Of a stretch of 64,000 nucleotides of DNA, positions 18,858 through 26,792 are shown in pieces. The stretch covers positions 157,812 through 221,811 of the forward strand of contig NZ_JAJQQS010000009.1 of NCBI RefSeq assembly GCF_021228125.1, read 5' to 3'. Under the pieces are notes generated by a model. The model saw only the letters and a program-made list of their open reading frames with translations, was not told the DNA's origin and did not search any database. A program made the translations under genes and the position numbers. Each line of letters begins with the position of its first letter. The first letter of the stretch is position 1. The stretch is from Streptomyces albireticuli (GTDB lineage Bacteria > Actinomycetota > Actinomycetes > Streptomycetales > Streptomycetaceae).

Positions 18858-20228
18858 ATGACCACAACGGGGGCAATCGCGGAAGTGGGCGCGCGGGGCG
18901 CGCCCGAAGGGCCGTGGTGGTGGGCGCGGCGGCGGAGTCTGGTGCTGGATGTCGTGCTGGGACTGCTGTCGGCGTTGGAGTGCGCGGCCGAGGGGGTCGG
19001 GTTCGCGCATCAGGTCGGGGCGCCGGGGGCGCTGGGGCTGGTGCTGGGGGTGCCGATCGGGGCGTCGCTGGTGCTGCGGAGGCGGTGGCCGATAGCCGTC
19101 GTGCTGGTGGCGATCGCGATCACGCCGGCCGAGATGGGGCTGCTGCTGGGGATCGTGGGGCTGTACACGCTGGCCGCGTCCGATGTGCCGCGGCGGCTGA
19201 CGGTGGTGCTGGCGGGGGCGTCCGTCGTGGGGACGTTCATCGTGGTGTTCGTCCGGTTCGACCAGGATCTGGCGGAGGACGGTTACCGGCCCGGCACCTG
19301 GCTGGTGACGTTCTTCGCCGTGCTGATGTCGCTGGGCGTGTCCGCTCCGCCGGTGCTGACGGGTCTGTACGTGGGGGCGCGGCGCCGGCTCGTGGAGAGT
19401 CTGCGGGAGCGGGCGGACGGGCTGGAGCGGGAGCTGTCGCTGCTGGCGGAGCGGGCCGAGGAGCGGGCCGTCTGGGCGCGGAACGAGGAGCGGACCCGGA
19501 TCGCGCGGGAGATGCACGACGTGGTGGCGCACCGGGTGTCGCTGATGGTCGTGCACGCGGCGGCGCTCCAGGCGGTGGCGCTGAAGGATCCGGAGAAGGC
19601 GTCGAAGAACGCGGGGCTGGTCGGGGACATGGGGCGGCAGGCGCTGACGGAGCTGCGCGAGATGCTCGGTGTGCTGCGGACGTCCTCCGGCGAGGCGCTG
19701 GTGGGTCCGTCGGCCGCGGCGGGTCCGCGGCGGTTGGCGGAGGTGGCGGCCGCGGCGTCGGCGCGGGTGTCGGTGGCCGGTGCCGGTGGGGTGCCGGTGG
19801 GTGATGACGGCCGGATGGGTGACGGTCCGTGCCTGGACGGTCTGGAGGACCTGGTCGGGCAGTCGCGTGCGGCGGGGATGGTCGTCGAGCTGTGTGTGGA
19901 GGGTGAGGAGCGGCGGTACGGGGCGCGGGTGGAGCGGACCGCGTACCGGGTGGTGCAGGAGGCGCTGACGAACGTGCACAAGCACGCGCCGGGCGCGAAG
20001 GCGATAGTCCGGCTGGCGCACCGTGAGGGTGAGGTGGCGCTTCAGGTGGAGAACGGCCCGTCGGAAGGCGGGGCGGCGGACGCCGGGTTGCCGAGTGGTG
20101 GCAACGGTCTGGTGGGGATGCGGGAGCGGGTCTCGGCGCTGGGCGGGGTCTTTGTGTCGGGGGCCACGGACGCGGGGGGCTTCCGGGTCTCGGCGGTGAT
20201 TCCCGAGGGTGGTGGCGTGCGCGCCTGA
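18858..20228 (+). CDS. Orphan NarL-type membrane sensor histidine kinase
   Basis: The 456-residue protein has about six hydrophobic segments between 25 and 170 with very short loops, then a coiled stretch. A HisKA_3 dimerisation box follows (RIAREMHDVVAHRVSLM, His near 223), then an HATPase domain with N-box EALTNVHKHA and G-box GNGLVGMRERVSALGG. By family it autophosphorylates and passes phosphate to a LuxR-type regulator. No regulator gene is adjacent, although the canonical regulator at 6790-7578 lies 11 kb away. The signal is unknown; the lack of a large extracellular domain suggests membrane or intramembrane sensing. Confidence 0.92.
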   Translation: MTTTGAIAEVGARGAPEGPWWWARRRSLVLDVVLGLLSALECAAEGVGFAHQVGAPGALGLVLGVPIGASLVLRRRWPIAVVLVAIAITPAEMGLLLGIVGLYTLAASDVPRRLTVVLAGASVVGTFIVVFVRFDQDLAEDGYRPGTWLVTFFAVLMSLGVSAPPVLTGLYVGARRRLVESLRERADGLERELSLLAERAEERAVWARNEERTRIAREMHDVVAHRVSLMVVHAAALQAVALKDPEKASKNAGLVGDMGRQALTELREMLGVLRTSSGEALVGPSAAAGPRRLAEVAAAASARVSVAGAGGVPVGDDGRMGDGPCLDGLEDLVGQSRAAGMVVELCVEGEERRYGARVERTAYRVVQEALTNVHKHAPGAKAIVRLAHREGEVALQVENGPSEGGAADAGLPSGGNGLVGMRERVSALGGVFVSGATDAGGFRVSAVIPEGGGVRA

Positions 20229-20422
20229 CGTGCCGCCCGCGGAGGGATCCGGCGCGGGGTGCGTGTGGTGCCGGTTTAACGACGGGGCGGGTGGTCCGGT
20301 TCGGGCTCCAGGGGGCCGGTTGGTGATTCGACCGGTTTTCGCCCTGGTTTTGGCTGGTTCTCGCCCTTGGTAGGCGCCCTTGTGGGTGGCTCCGGAGGAG
20401 GTGCGTACGGGCGTCGCGTGTC

Positions 20423-20929
20423 CTACGCGCGCGGCCCCGCCGAGAGGCGTGAGGGGCGGATGCCGGTGACGAGGGCGCCGATGGCGCGGTCGATGTCGGA
20501 GCCGAGGTACCAGTCGCCGGTGTGGTCGAGGCTGTAGACGCGGCCGTGGGCGTCGATGGTGAGCAGTGCCTGTCCGTCGGCTTCCTGGCCGAGGGGGCAG
20601 ACGTCGGTGCCGAGGGCGCGGCCCAGGTCGGCGACGGTGCGGGCGAGGTGCAGGCCGTGGAGGGGGTCGATCCGGAAGGGGGTCGGGGCGATGTGCCGGC
20701 CGGGTCCGGAGGCGGCGATGTGGAGGCCGCCGAACTCGGCCCACGCCTCGACGGCGGCGGGGAAGACGGTGTGCCGGTGGCCGGCCGGGGAGGTGTGGGC
20801 GCGCAGGGCGTCGGCCCAGTGTTCGGCGGCCTTGATGTCCCAGCGGCCCGGCTGCCAGCCGGCCTCGCGGAGGGCGGCGTCGACGGCGACGGGGAAGCGG
20901 GTGGCGGCGGTGCGGTCGAAGGCGCGCAT
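20423..20929 (-). CDS. SUKH-3 domain immunity-type protein
   Basis: This 168-residue protein matches the SUKH-3 pattern I know: FPVAVDAALREAGWQPGR, an Ala/Trp helix, AVEAWAEFGGLHI, then PLGQEADGQALLTIDAHGRVY. SUKH proteins are typically antitoxins of polymorphic toxins, often deaminases or nucleases. It starts 5 bases after the stop of the YwqJ-type deaminase gene, so it forms a toxin-then-immunity operon on the minus strand. There is no signal peptide or membrane segment. Confidence 0.85.
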   Translation of the reverse strand: MRAFDRTAATRFPVAVDAALREAGWQPGRWDIKAAEHWADALRAHTSPAGHRHTVFPAAVEAWAEFGGLHIAASGPGRHIAPTPFRIDPLHGLHLARTVADLGRALGTDVCPLGQEADGQALLTIDAHGRVYSLDHTGDWYLGSDIDRAIGALVTGIRPSRLSAGPRA

Positions 20930-20934
20930 GCGGG

Positions 20935-21465
20935 TCAGCCCTTGCCGTTGTTCGGGGCGGCGGGGTCGACGGCCCGGACGCCGAAGTGGGTGAGGAGTGC
21001 CGTACAGGAGCGGCAGGGGGGCGCGTAACCGCCGTGGCGCGGGTCGCCGTCCTCGCGGATGTGGCGGGCGGTGAGCTTGGCGTGCTTGAGGGCGCGCCGG
21101 GCCTCGCCGTGGGTGAGGGGTTTGCGGGAGGCGCGTTTGCTGCGGCCGCCTTCGAAGGCGGTGAGGTAGCGGGTGAGGAGGAGCGCCTCGGGGCAGCGGC
21201 CGGTGAAGCGTTCGCGGCGGTCGCTGGTGAGGGTGTCGAGGAAGTCCTGGACGAGGGGGTGGAGCGCGGGGGGTTGTTCCGCCTTGCCGCCGGTGCAGGT
21301 CAGGGTCTCGCCGCGGACGGAGAGCGCGGCGGCGACGGCGGGCAGGATGCCGTCGCGGCGGTGGAGCAGGGCGGGTGGACGGTCGGCGTCCTCGGTGGCG
21401 CTCCAGCTGAGCCGGGGGTCGCCGGGTGAGGTGCCGTCCGTCTGGCGGTCCTGTGTCGTGTGCAT
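20935..21465 (-). CDS. YwqJ-like putative nucleic-acid deaminase
   Basis: The 176-residue protein carries the deaminase-fold zinc motifs GRCPEALLLTRYL (CxE type) and, after HGGY, APPCRSCTALL (PCxxC). This matches the YwqJ family of toxin deaminases. It normally forms the C-terminal tip of secreted toxins, but here it stands alone, without a secretion or trafficking domain. The ATG at 21463-21465 has GGGAGGGAAG just upstream. The downstream partner is a SUKH-3 gene. It may act inside the cell as part of a toxin-antitoxin or regulatory system; the substrate is unknown. Confidence 0.82.
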   Translation of the reverse strand: MHTTQDRQTDGTSPGDPRLSWSATEDADRPPALLHRRDGILPAVAAALSVRGETLTCTGGKAEQPPALHPLVQDFLDTLTSDRRERFTGRCPEALLLTRYLTAFEGGRSKRASRKPLTHGEARRALKHAKLTARHIREDGDPRHGGYAPPCRSCTALLTHFGVRAVDPAAPNNGKG

Positions 21466-21840
21466 GGTGGTTCTTCCCTCCCGTGCAATCCCCCTGTTGC
21501 GGGGATCAGCCTGCCAAATGGGGTGGCGGGTGTGGAAGTCAGGTCGGGGTTGGGTGAGTGCCGTGTGGTGTTCATGTGTCGGGTGATCACTGTGGGGCAT
21601 CGCGTGGTGACCGTGGCACCACGGGCGTGGCGGGCTTGTCGAGTGCGCCCGCAAACGGGGCGCGGAGCGCGTCGTCCTCCTTGCGGCACCGCATAGGCTG
21701 TGCCGCACCAGGAGTGTTCTCGGCCATGGGGACACCGACGGGCCGGGCCGCCCCGTGGCGCGGCCGGGGTCTGGTGGCCCGCGGCGTCCGCCGCACCTGT
21801 CCGGGCCGTCAGGGGACACAGTCAGCAGGGGGCATCCGCC
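21466..21840. other. Divergent intergenic region of the toxin-domain cluster
   Basis: No gene is seen in these 375 bases, which separate the minus-strand YwqJ/SUKH-3 pair from the plus-strand nuclease gene. G+C is visibly lower here than in flanking genes. It holds a small inverted repeat (ATCCCC/GGGGAT near 21488-21506) and a TAGGCT -10-like element near 21694. Promoters for both directions must lie here. Confidence 0.5.
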
Positions 21841-22818
21841 ATGACGACAGGTCGGCTCGGGCAGCAGGCCGCGCCACCGAACACGGCCTATGCCGGGCAG
21901 GTCGTGCACTTCCCGGATCCGGTGAGGGCCGGCCGCTACCCCAAGGGCGTGCGGGTGGACGACGACGGCTTTCCGGACTTCTCGCCCTACGCGCGGGCCG
22001 CGGCGGAGATCGCCGAGCCGCCGGAGGGCTTCGGTGTCGACGAGCTGCGGCTGACCGACTACGTGTCGGCGAACGCGGCCCTGCACGCGGAGGGCCACGA
22101 GCTGTGGGCGAGCATGCCGCTGGTGGCGACGCCGCACGGCTGGACCTGGCACCACGTGGCGGGCACGCGCCGGCTGGAGCTGGTCCCGGCCGAGGTGAAG
22201 GCGCTGCTGCGGCACCACGGCGGGCTGGCGACGGCCGCCGTGGACCAGGACAAGCGCGGCACCCGGCCGCTCCAGGAGACCCGGCCGGTGCACTTCGCGC
22301 TGCCGCACCGGGACCTGGCGGTGACGGAGGAGCAGGTGCAGGGCGTCGAGGAGGACCTCGGCTACCGGCTGCCGGGCGCCTACCGCGCGTTCCTGAAGGC
22401 CGCGGGCGGCTGCGCCCCGGTGGGCGCGGCGCTGGACGCCGAGCTGGGCCTGCTGGTGGACCAGCCGTTCTTCACGGTGCGGGACGAGGCGGCGGTCAAC
22501 GACCTCGTGTACGTGAACAAGTGTCTGCGTGACCACTTCACCAAGGACTATCTGGGCGTGGCCTTCGTGCAGGGCGGCGTCCTCGCGGTGAAGGTGAAGG
22601 GCGAGGCGATCGGTTCGGTGTGGTTCTGCCCGTACGACGACGCCCGGGACCGGGACGGATGGACGGTGCACGAGCGGGTGGAGCGGCTGTTGCTGCCGTG
22701 CGGTGAGGACTTCGACGCGTTTCTGTCGCGGCTGGCCGGTGGGCCGCCGGAGCTGGAGACCGTCGCGAACCTGATGGTCGACGGTGGCTTCGCGTACGCC
22801 GTCCCGGTGGAGGGGTGA
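21841..22818 (+). CDS. WHH-type nuclease domain fused to a SUKH (SMI1/KNR4) domain
   Basis: This 325-residue protein combines two domains. Residues about 40-128 look like an HNH/Endo VII-fold nuclease of the WHH class: DELRLTDYVSANAAL, then GWTWHHVAG (W103-H104-H105), LVPAEV and RHHGG at 124-128. Residues about 158-310 are SMI1/KNR4 (SUKH): VTEEQVQGVEEDLGYRLPGA, then FLKAAGG and a C-terminal DFDAFLSRL. A toxin and its immunity-type domain in one chain would be self-neutralised, or the nuclease may be controlled by the SUKH domain. There is no signal peptide. The ATG at 21841 follows AGGGGG. The next gene starts 7 bases after the stop. Confidence 0.8.
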   Translation: MTTGRLGQQAAPPNTAYAGQVVHFPDPVRAGRYPKGVRVDDDGFPDFSPYARAAAEIAEPPEGFGVDELRLTDYVSANAALHAEGHELWASMPLVATPHGWTWHHVAGTRRLELVPAEVKALLRHHGGLATAAVDQDKRGTRPLQETRPVHFALPHRDLAVTEEQVQGVEEDLGYRLPGAYRAFLKAAGGCAPVGAALDAELGLLVDQPFFTVRDEAAVNDLVYVNKCLRDHFTKDYLGVAFVQGGVLAVKVKGEAIGSVWFCPYDDARDRDGWTVHERVERLLLPCGEDFDAFLSRLAGGPPELETVANLMVDGGFAYAVPVEG

Positions 22819-22825
22819 GCGCGGG

Positions 22826-25561
22826 ATGGTGACGTTCGCGCAGGCGCAGGAGCGCGCGGAGCGGTGGGTCAACGGTGACGTCCCGGCGTACCAGCACCGG
22901 GAGGTGCGGGTACGGGAGTTCGACCTGGGCTTCGTGGTCTGGGCGGAGGACCGGGAGGACGGGCCGACGTCGGACGGCGGGAACGCCCGTCTGGTGATCG
23001 CCCGGGACAGCGGGGAGACGACGCTGTGGCCGGGGCTTCCGGTCGGTGAGGTGATCCGGCGGTACGAGGAGGAGTACGGAGTCGTGGAGGAGCCCGCGCC
23101 GGTGGCGGACGAACCGCCGAAGCGGCTGGACCTGGAGGCGACGTCGTTCCTGCTGAGTCCGCCTCAGTGGTTGCAGGACGCGGCGGACGCGATCGGGATC
23201 CCCGACCGGCGTCCGGGGGCTTCGGGTACGTCCGGGGCCGCGGCGACTTCGGGTGCTTCCGGGTTTTCCGGAGGTCCCGGGGCTTCCGGGGCTTCTGGGG
23301 CTTCCGGAGCTTCTGGGGCGACGCCCGCCGGGGGTACGGCCGCTCCGGTTCCGGCTCCCGCTCCGGTGCCCTCCGCCGAGGTGCGGGGCGAGGACGCGTC
23401 GGCCGGGCCCACCGGTCCGGCAGGCTCCCTCGCGGTGTCCACCGCTGCCTCGGGCACGGGTGACACGGCCTCGGGGCCGGGCACGGACGCCTCGGCGACC
23501 GGCCCGGTGGCGAGCCCCTGGGCGGACCCGCAGGCCGGTTCCCCGGCCGGTCCGTCCGGTGCGGGGGACGGCACCGCGGAGCCCCTCGGCGCGGTCTCGT
23601 GGGCCGACGCGGACACCAACGTGGCCGACGACGACGCCGATCGTTCCGTGGGCCTGCCCGCCACGGTGCTGGCGCCCGCGCTGTCGGGTACGGACGACGA
23701 GGACGACGCGCCCGCGCCGAGCGTCCGGCCGGACGCCAAGACGGCGCTGATGGCCGCGGGCAGCGCGCTGCCGCCGACAGCGATCGCGCCGGCCATCGAC
23801 GACCCGACGGGCCGCCTCGCCCCGCCCGCTCCGGCCGGTGCTCCCGGTGCCGGTGCCCCGGGCGCACCCGTGCCGCCCGGTGCTCCCGGTGGCCCCGGGC
23901 AGGCCGTCGGCGCCCCGGCCGCGCCCGGCGCTCCGGGAGCCGGGGCTCCGGTTCCGCCCGGTCCGCCCGGCGCCCCGGGCCGCCCCGGCGCGGGTGCCCC
24001 CGTGCCGCCGGGCCCGCCGGGCGCCCCCGGCGCTCCCGGGCAGCCTCCGCGGCCCGCGGGCGGCACCCCGCCGCCCGGTGGCGCGCACTACGCCGCCACG
24101 ATGCTCGCGGACCCCAACGCCCCGGGCGCGCCCGCCGCTCCGGCTCCTCCGACGGGCCCCGCGGCCCCTGGTCAGCCGCCGCAGGCGCCCGGCGCGCCCG
24201 CCGCCCCGAACCCGCCGGCCGGTGGTGTGCACTACGCGGCGACGATGCTCGCGGACCCCGGCGCCCTCGGTGCCCCGGGCGCTCCGGGGCAGCCGCCGCA
24301 CGCGCCGGGAGCCCCGCACGCGCCCGGCGCCCCGGGTGCCCCCGGCGCGCCGGGCCGGCCCGCCACGGGCGGTTCCGTGCCTCCGGGCGCCCCTGGTGGC
24401 CCGCAGGGGCCCGGAGGGGTGCACGCCGCGGCGACGATGCTCGCCGGTCCCGGTGCCCCCGGGGCCCCGACGCCGCCGGGCGCACCCGGCGCGCCGGCGG
24501 CTCCGCACGCCCCCGCCGCTCCCGTGCCGCCCGGTGCGCCCGGCGCGTACGGCTATCCGCAAGCCCCCTCCGGGCTGCCGACGGTCGGGCCCGGCTATAT
24601 GGCCGTGCTGCGCTACCGCGCCCCCGACGGTTCGGAGCAGCAGCTGATCCGGCGCAGCGCGCCGGGCACGCCGCACCCGGAGTGGCAGATCCTGCACGAG
24701 CTGCGGGCGATGAACGTACCGCCGCAGCAGGTGCTGGAGCTGCACACGGAGCTGGAGTCGTGCGATCTGCCGGGCGGTTACTGCGCCCGCATGGTGCGGG
24801 AGACCTGGCCGCAGGTGCGGGTGAGCCACACGGCCGCGTACGGGCGGGACCACGCGACCCGGCAGCAGGGCGTGCGGCACCTGGTGGAGCACCAGGGCGA
24901 GCTGCACCAGGTGGCGGACGGCCCGGCCCGTCCGGCGCCGAACCGGGTGCCGCTGCCGCATCCGCAGCAGGTGCGGCAGGTGCCTCCGGTGGGTCCGGAG
25001 GGTGTCGCGCGGGAGCTGGCGGAGTCGTTCGGTCCGCAGGGTGTCTTCCGGTTCGACCAGCGCGCGGTGTCGCGGCAGGGAGTGCCGGACGTCGTGGCGC
25101 AGACGCTCGTGTGGGCGGGGCTGCCGGTGGACTTCGGTCCGTTCTTCTGGGGTCAGGCGCAGCCCGGCCGGCCGGTGCCGACGCTGGGCGAGCTGGCGGC
25201 GGAGCGCGGTGTGCGGGCGGCCCCGGACGCGGGTTCGTATCTGGTGATGGGCAGCGACTACGGGCGGCAGCTGTGCGTGCAGTACGGCACGGCGCACATC
25301 GTGGCGGTTCCGATGGAGGCGGGGCCGGACGGCGGGCCGGTGCCACCGCAGTTCGTCAACACGAGCCTTCCTCAGTTCGTACGCTCTTTGGCTCTGCTCG
25401 GGAAGATGTGGCGGTGGCGCTACGGGCTGACGCCGGAGCAGGCCGGGCGCTGGACCGTGGACTTCCAGGAGCAGTTGCTGGCGCTGGACCCGGCGGCGCT
25501 GTCGTCTCCGGAGAACTGGTGGGCCCTGCTGGTCGAGCAGATGTGGGACGGTCTCTTCTAG
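22826..25561 (+). CDS. YrhB - Pro/Gly-rich linker - deaminase - SUKH-4 multidomain protein
   Basis: The 911-residue protein starts with a YrhB-type domain (about 1-85, TFAQAQERAERWVNG to EVIRRYEEEYG), an immunity-type domain. About 480 residues of Ala/Gly/Pro-rich, collagen-like sequence follow, with three copies of an AATMLAxP motif. A deaminase-like domain follows with H617-P-E619 and C646-x6-C653 (ESCDLPGGYC), close to the XOO_2897-type toxin deaminase. The C-terminal 210 residues fit SUKH-4 (SYLVMGSDYG, WTVDFQEQL). There is no signal peptide or transmembrane segment. The ATG at 22826 is 7 bases after the preceding stop, so it is cotranscribed with the nuclease-SUKH gene. The function is unknown; domain calls are by motif. 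Confidence 0.8.
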   Translation: MVTFAQAQERAERWVNGDVPAYQHREVRVREFDLGFVVWAEDREDGPTSDGGNARLVIARDSGETTLWPGLPVGEVIRRYEEEYGVVEEPAPVADEPPKRLDLEATSFLLSPPQWLQDAADAIGIPDRRPGASGTSGAAATSGASGFSGGPGASGASGASGASGATPAGGTAAPVPAPAPVPSAEVRGEDASAGPTGPAGSLAVSTAASGTGDTASGPGTDASATGPVASPWADPQAGSPAGPSGAGDGTAEPLGAVSWADADTNVADDDADRSVGLPATVLAPALSGTDDEDDAPAPSVRPDAKTALMAAGSALPPTAIAPAIDDPTGRLAPPAPAGAPGAGAPGAPVPPGAPGGPGQAVGAPAAPGAPGAGAPVPPGPPGAPGRPGAGAPVPPGPPGAPGAPGQPPRPAGGTPPPGGAHYAATMLADPNAPGAPAAPAPPTGPAAPGQPPQAPGAPAAPNPPAGGVHYAATMLADPGALGAPGAPGQPPHAPGAPHAPGAPGAPGAPGRPATGGSVPPGAPGGPQGPGGVHAAATMLAGPGAPGAPTPPGAPGAPAAPHAPAAPVPPGAPGAYGYPQAPSGLPTVGPGYMAVLRYRAPDGSEQQLIRRSAPGTPHPEWQILHELRAMNVPPQQVLELHTELESCDLPGGYCARMVRETWPQVRVSHTAAYGRDHATRQQGVRHLVEHQGELHQVADGPARPAPNRVPLPHPQQVRQVPPVGPEGVARELAESFGPQGVFRFDQRAVSRQGVPDVVAQTLVWAGLPVDFGPFFWGQAQPGRPVPTLGELAAERGVRAAPDAGSYLVMGSDYGRQLCVQYGTAHIVAVPMEAGPDGGPVPPQFVNTSLPQFVRSLALLGKMWRWRYGLTPEQAGRWTVDFQEQLLALDPAALSSPENWWALLVEQMWDGLF

Positions 25562-25586
25562 GGGGCCGACCGGCGTGTTGAGGGCG

Positions 25587-25625
25587 CAGGGCGTTCGACC
25601 CTTGATGAGGGGGTCGGACGCCCTG
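25587..25625 (+). terminator. Terminator after the toxin-domain operon
   Basis: Fifteen-base arms (25587-25601 and 25611-25625) pair with one mismatch around a 9-base loop, 26 bases after the stop of the multidomain gene. Confidence 0.75.
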
Positions 25626-25758
25626 CTGTCGTCGGTCGGCGCATCCTTGACAGAGGAAGCGGGCGGAGTGTCGTGTTTCGGGCAGTTCCGTCGTCCAGGA
25701 ATGATGTGCGCCGGACCGCGTCACATACCGGATATCCGGGATAAAAGGGGCTTCAAGG

Positions 25759-26664
25759 ATGAGTGCATCGGTATCTCCTGACGGTTTCTCCGTGGTACGG
25801 GGCCGTGGTTACCGTCCTGATCAGGTGGAGCGCGCCCTCGCCGAGCACGCGCGCCGACGGGACGACGCGTGGGAGCGCGCCGCCCGGCTGACCGTGCTGG
25901 CGCGTGAGATGGAGGACGAGGTCGCGCGCCTCGCGCAGGTCGTGGCCCAGCTCCCGCCGCAGACCTACGAGCAGCTCGGGCACCGGGCCCAGGGCCTGCT
26001 GTTCACGGCGCAGGCCGAGGCGGCGGGGCTGCGGGAGCGCGCGGAGGCGGCGTCCGTCGAGCTGATGGACGCGGCGGAGGGCCACGCGCGCGCGGTGCGG
26101 GACGCCGCGCACGAGCACGCGGTGGCCGTGCGCGCGGAGGCGGAGGAGTGGTCGCGCCGGGCCCTGGAGGCGGCCGAGGCCGTCGCCGACGACGTGGGCG
26201 CCGTGGCGCGCCGTGAGGTGAAGGAGCGCCGCGAGGAGGCCCTCGCGGCGCTGAAGGAGATGCGGCAGCGCACGGCGGCCGTCCTCGCGGACCAGGAGAA
26301 GGGCCACGCGGAGCGCTGGGAGACGGCGGGCCGCGAGATCGCCGAGCGCGAGGCGGCGCTGGACGTGCGGATCGCCGCGATGGAGGAGTACGCGCGGAAC
26401 GCGCTGGCCGAGGCGCAGCGGCGCTACGCGGAGGCCGAGGAGGCCGCGCGGCACGGCCAGGAGGACGCGGAGGCGCAGGCCGCGGCGCTGATCTCGCACG
26501 CGCGGGTGCGGGAGGAGCGGGTGGCCCGGGACACGGAGCGGGTGCTCCGGGAGCACGACGAGCGGCGGGAGGAGCTGCGGGCGCACATGGCGCACGTGCG
26601 GCACAGCCTCGCGGCGCTGACGGGGAAGCCGGTCGCGGAGGACCTGGGCGCGGGGGAGCTGTGA
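25759..26664 (+). CDS. Coiled-coil protein of the Streptomyces 'cellulose-binding protein' family
   Basis: This 301-residue protein is almost wholly Ala/Glu/Arg-rich helix with heptad character from about 20 to 280. The N-terminal segment FSVVRGRGYRPDQVERALAEH resembles the membrane-targeting start of DivIVA-like coiled coils. Streptomycete relatives are often annotated as cellulose-binding proteins, a name with little functional support. A cytoskeletal or scaffolding role is inference. Ribosome site GGGG-CTTCAAGG precedes the ATG. It follows the toxin-domain operon but has its own upstream terminator. Confidence 0.8.
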   Translation: MSASVSPDGFSVVRGRGYRPDQVERALAEHARRRDDAWERAARLTVLAREMEDEVARLAQVVAQLPPQTYEQLGHRAQGLLFTAQAEAAGLRERAEAASVELMDAAEGHARAVRDAAHEHAVAVRAEAEEWSRRALEAAEAVADDVGAVARREVKERREEALAALKEMRQRTAAVLADQEKGHAERWETAGREIAEREAALDVRIAAMEEYARNALAEAQRRYAEAEEAARHGQEDAEAQAAALISHARVREERVARDTERVLREHDERREELRAHMAHVRHSLAALTGKPVAEDLGAGEL

Positions 26665-26693
26665 CGGTTCCCGGCGGCGGCGCCGCGCGGGTT

Positions 26694-26740
26694 CCCCGAT
26701 CGCCGGACGGCGGCTGAGGCCGTCCGTCCGGCGACCGGGG
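26694..26740 (+). terminator. Stem-loop after the coiled-coil gene
   Basis: Arms 26694-26710 and 26724-26740 pair over 17 bases with one G-T mismatch. The element lies between convergent genes. Confidence 0.65.
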
Positions 26741-26792
26741 GCCGGGGCTTCGGCTGTGACGTGGTGCCCCCCGGCTGTGATGCGGCGCCAGG

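Noticed and set aside
22538..25297. Very long open frame antisense to the multidomain toxin-type gene
   Set aside because: It is a product of extreme G+C: Arg/Gly/Pro-rich shadow without motifs, while the plus frame has clear domains and codon bias.
25647..25652. TTGACA as -35 of the coiled-coil gene
   Set aside because: No acceptable -10 lies 16-19 bases downstream, so a promoter was not called.
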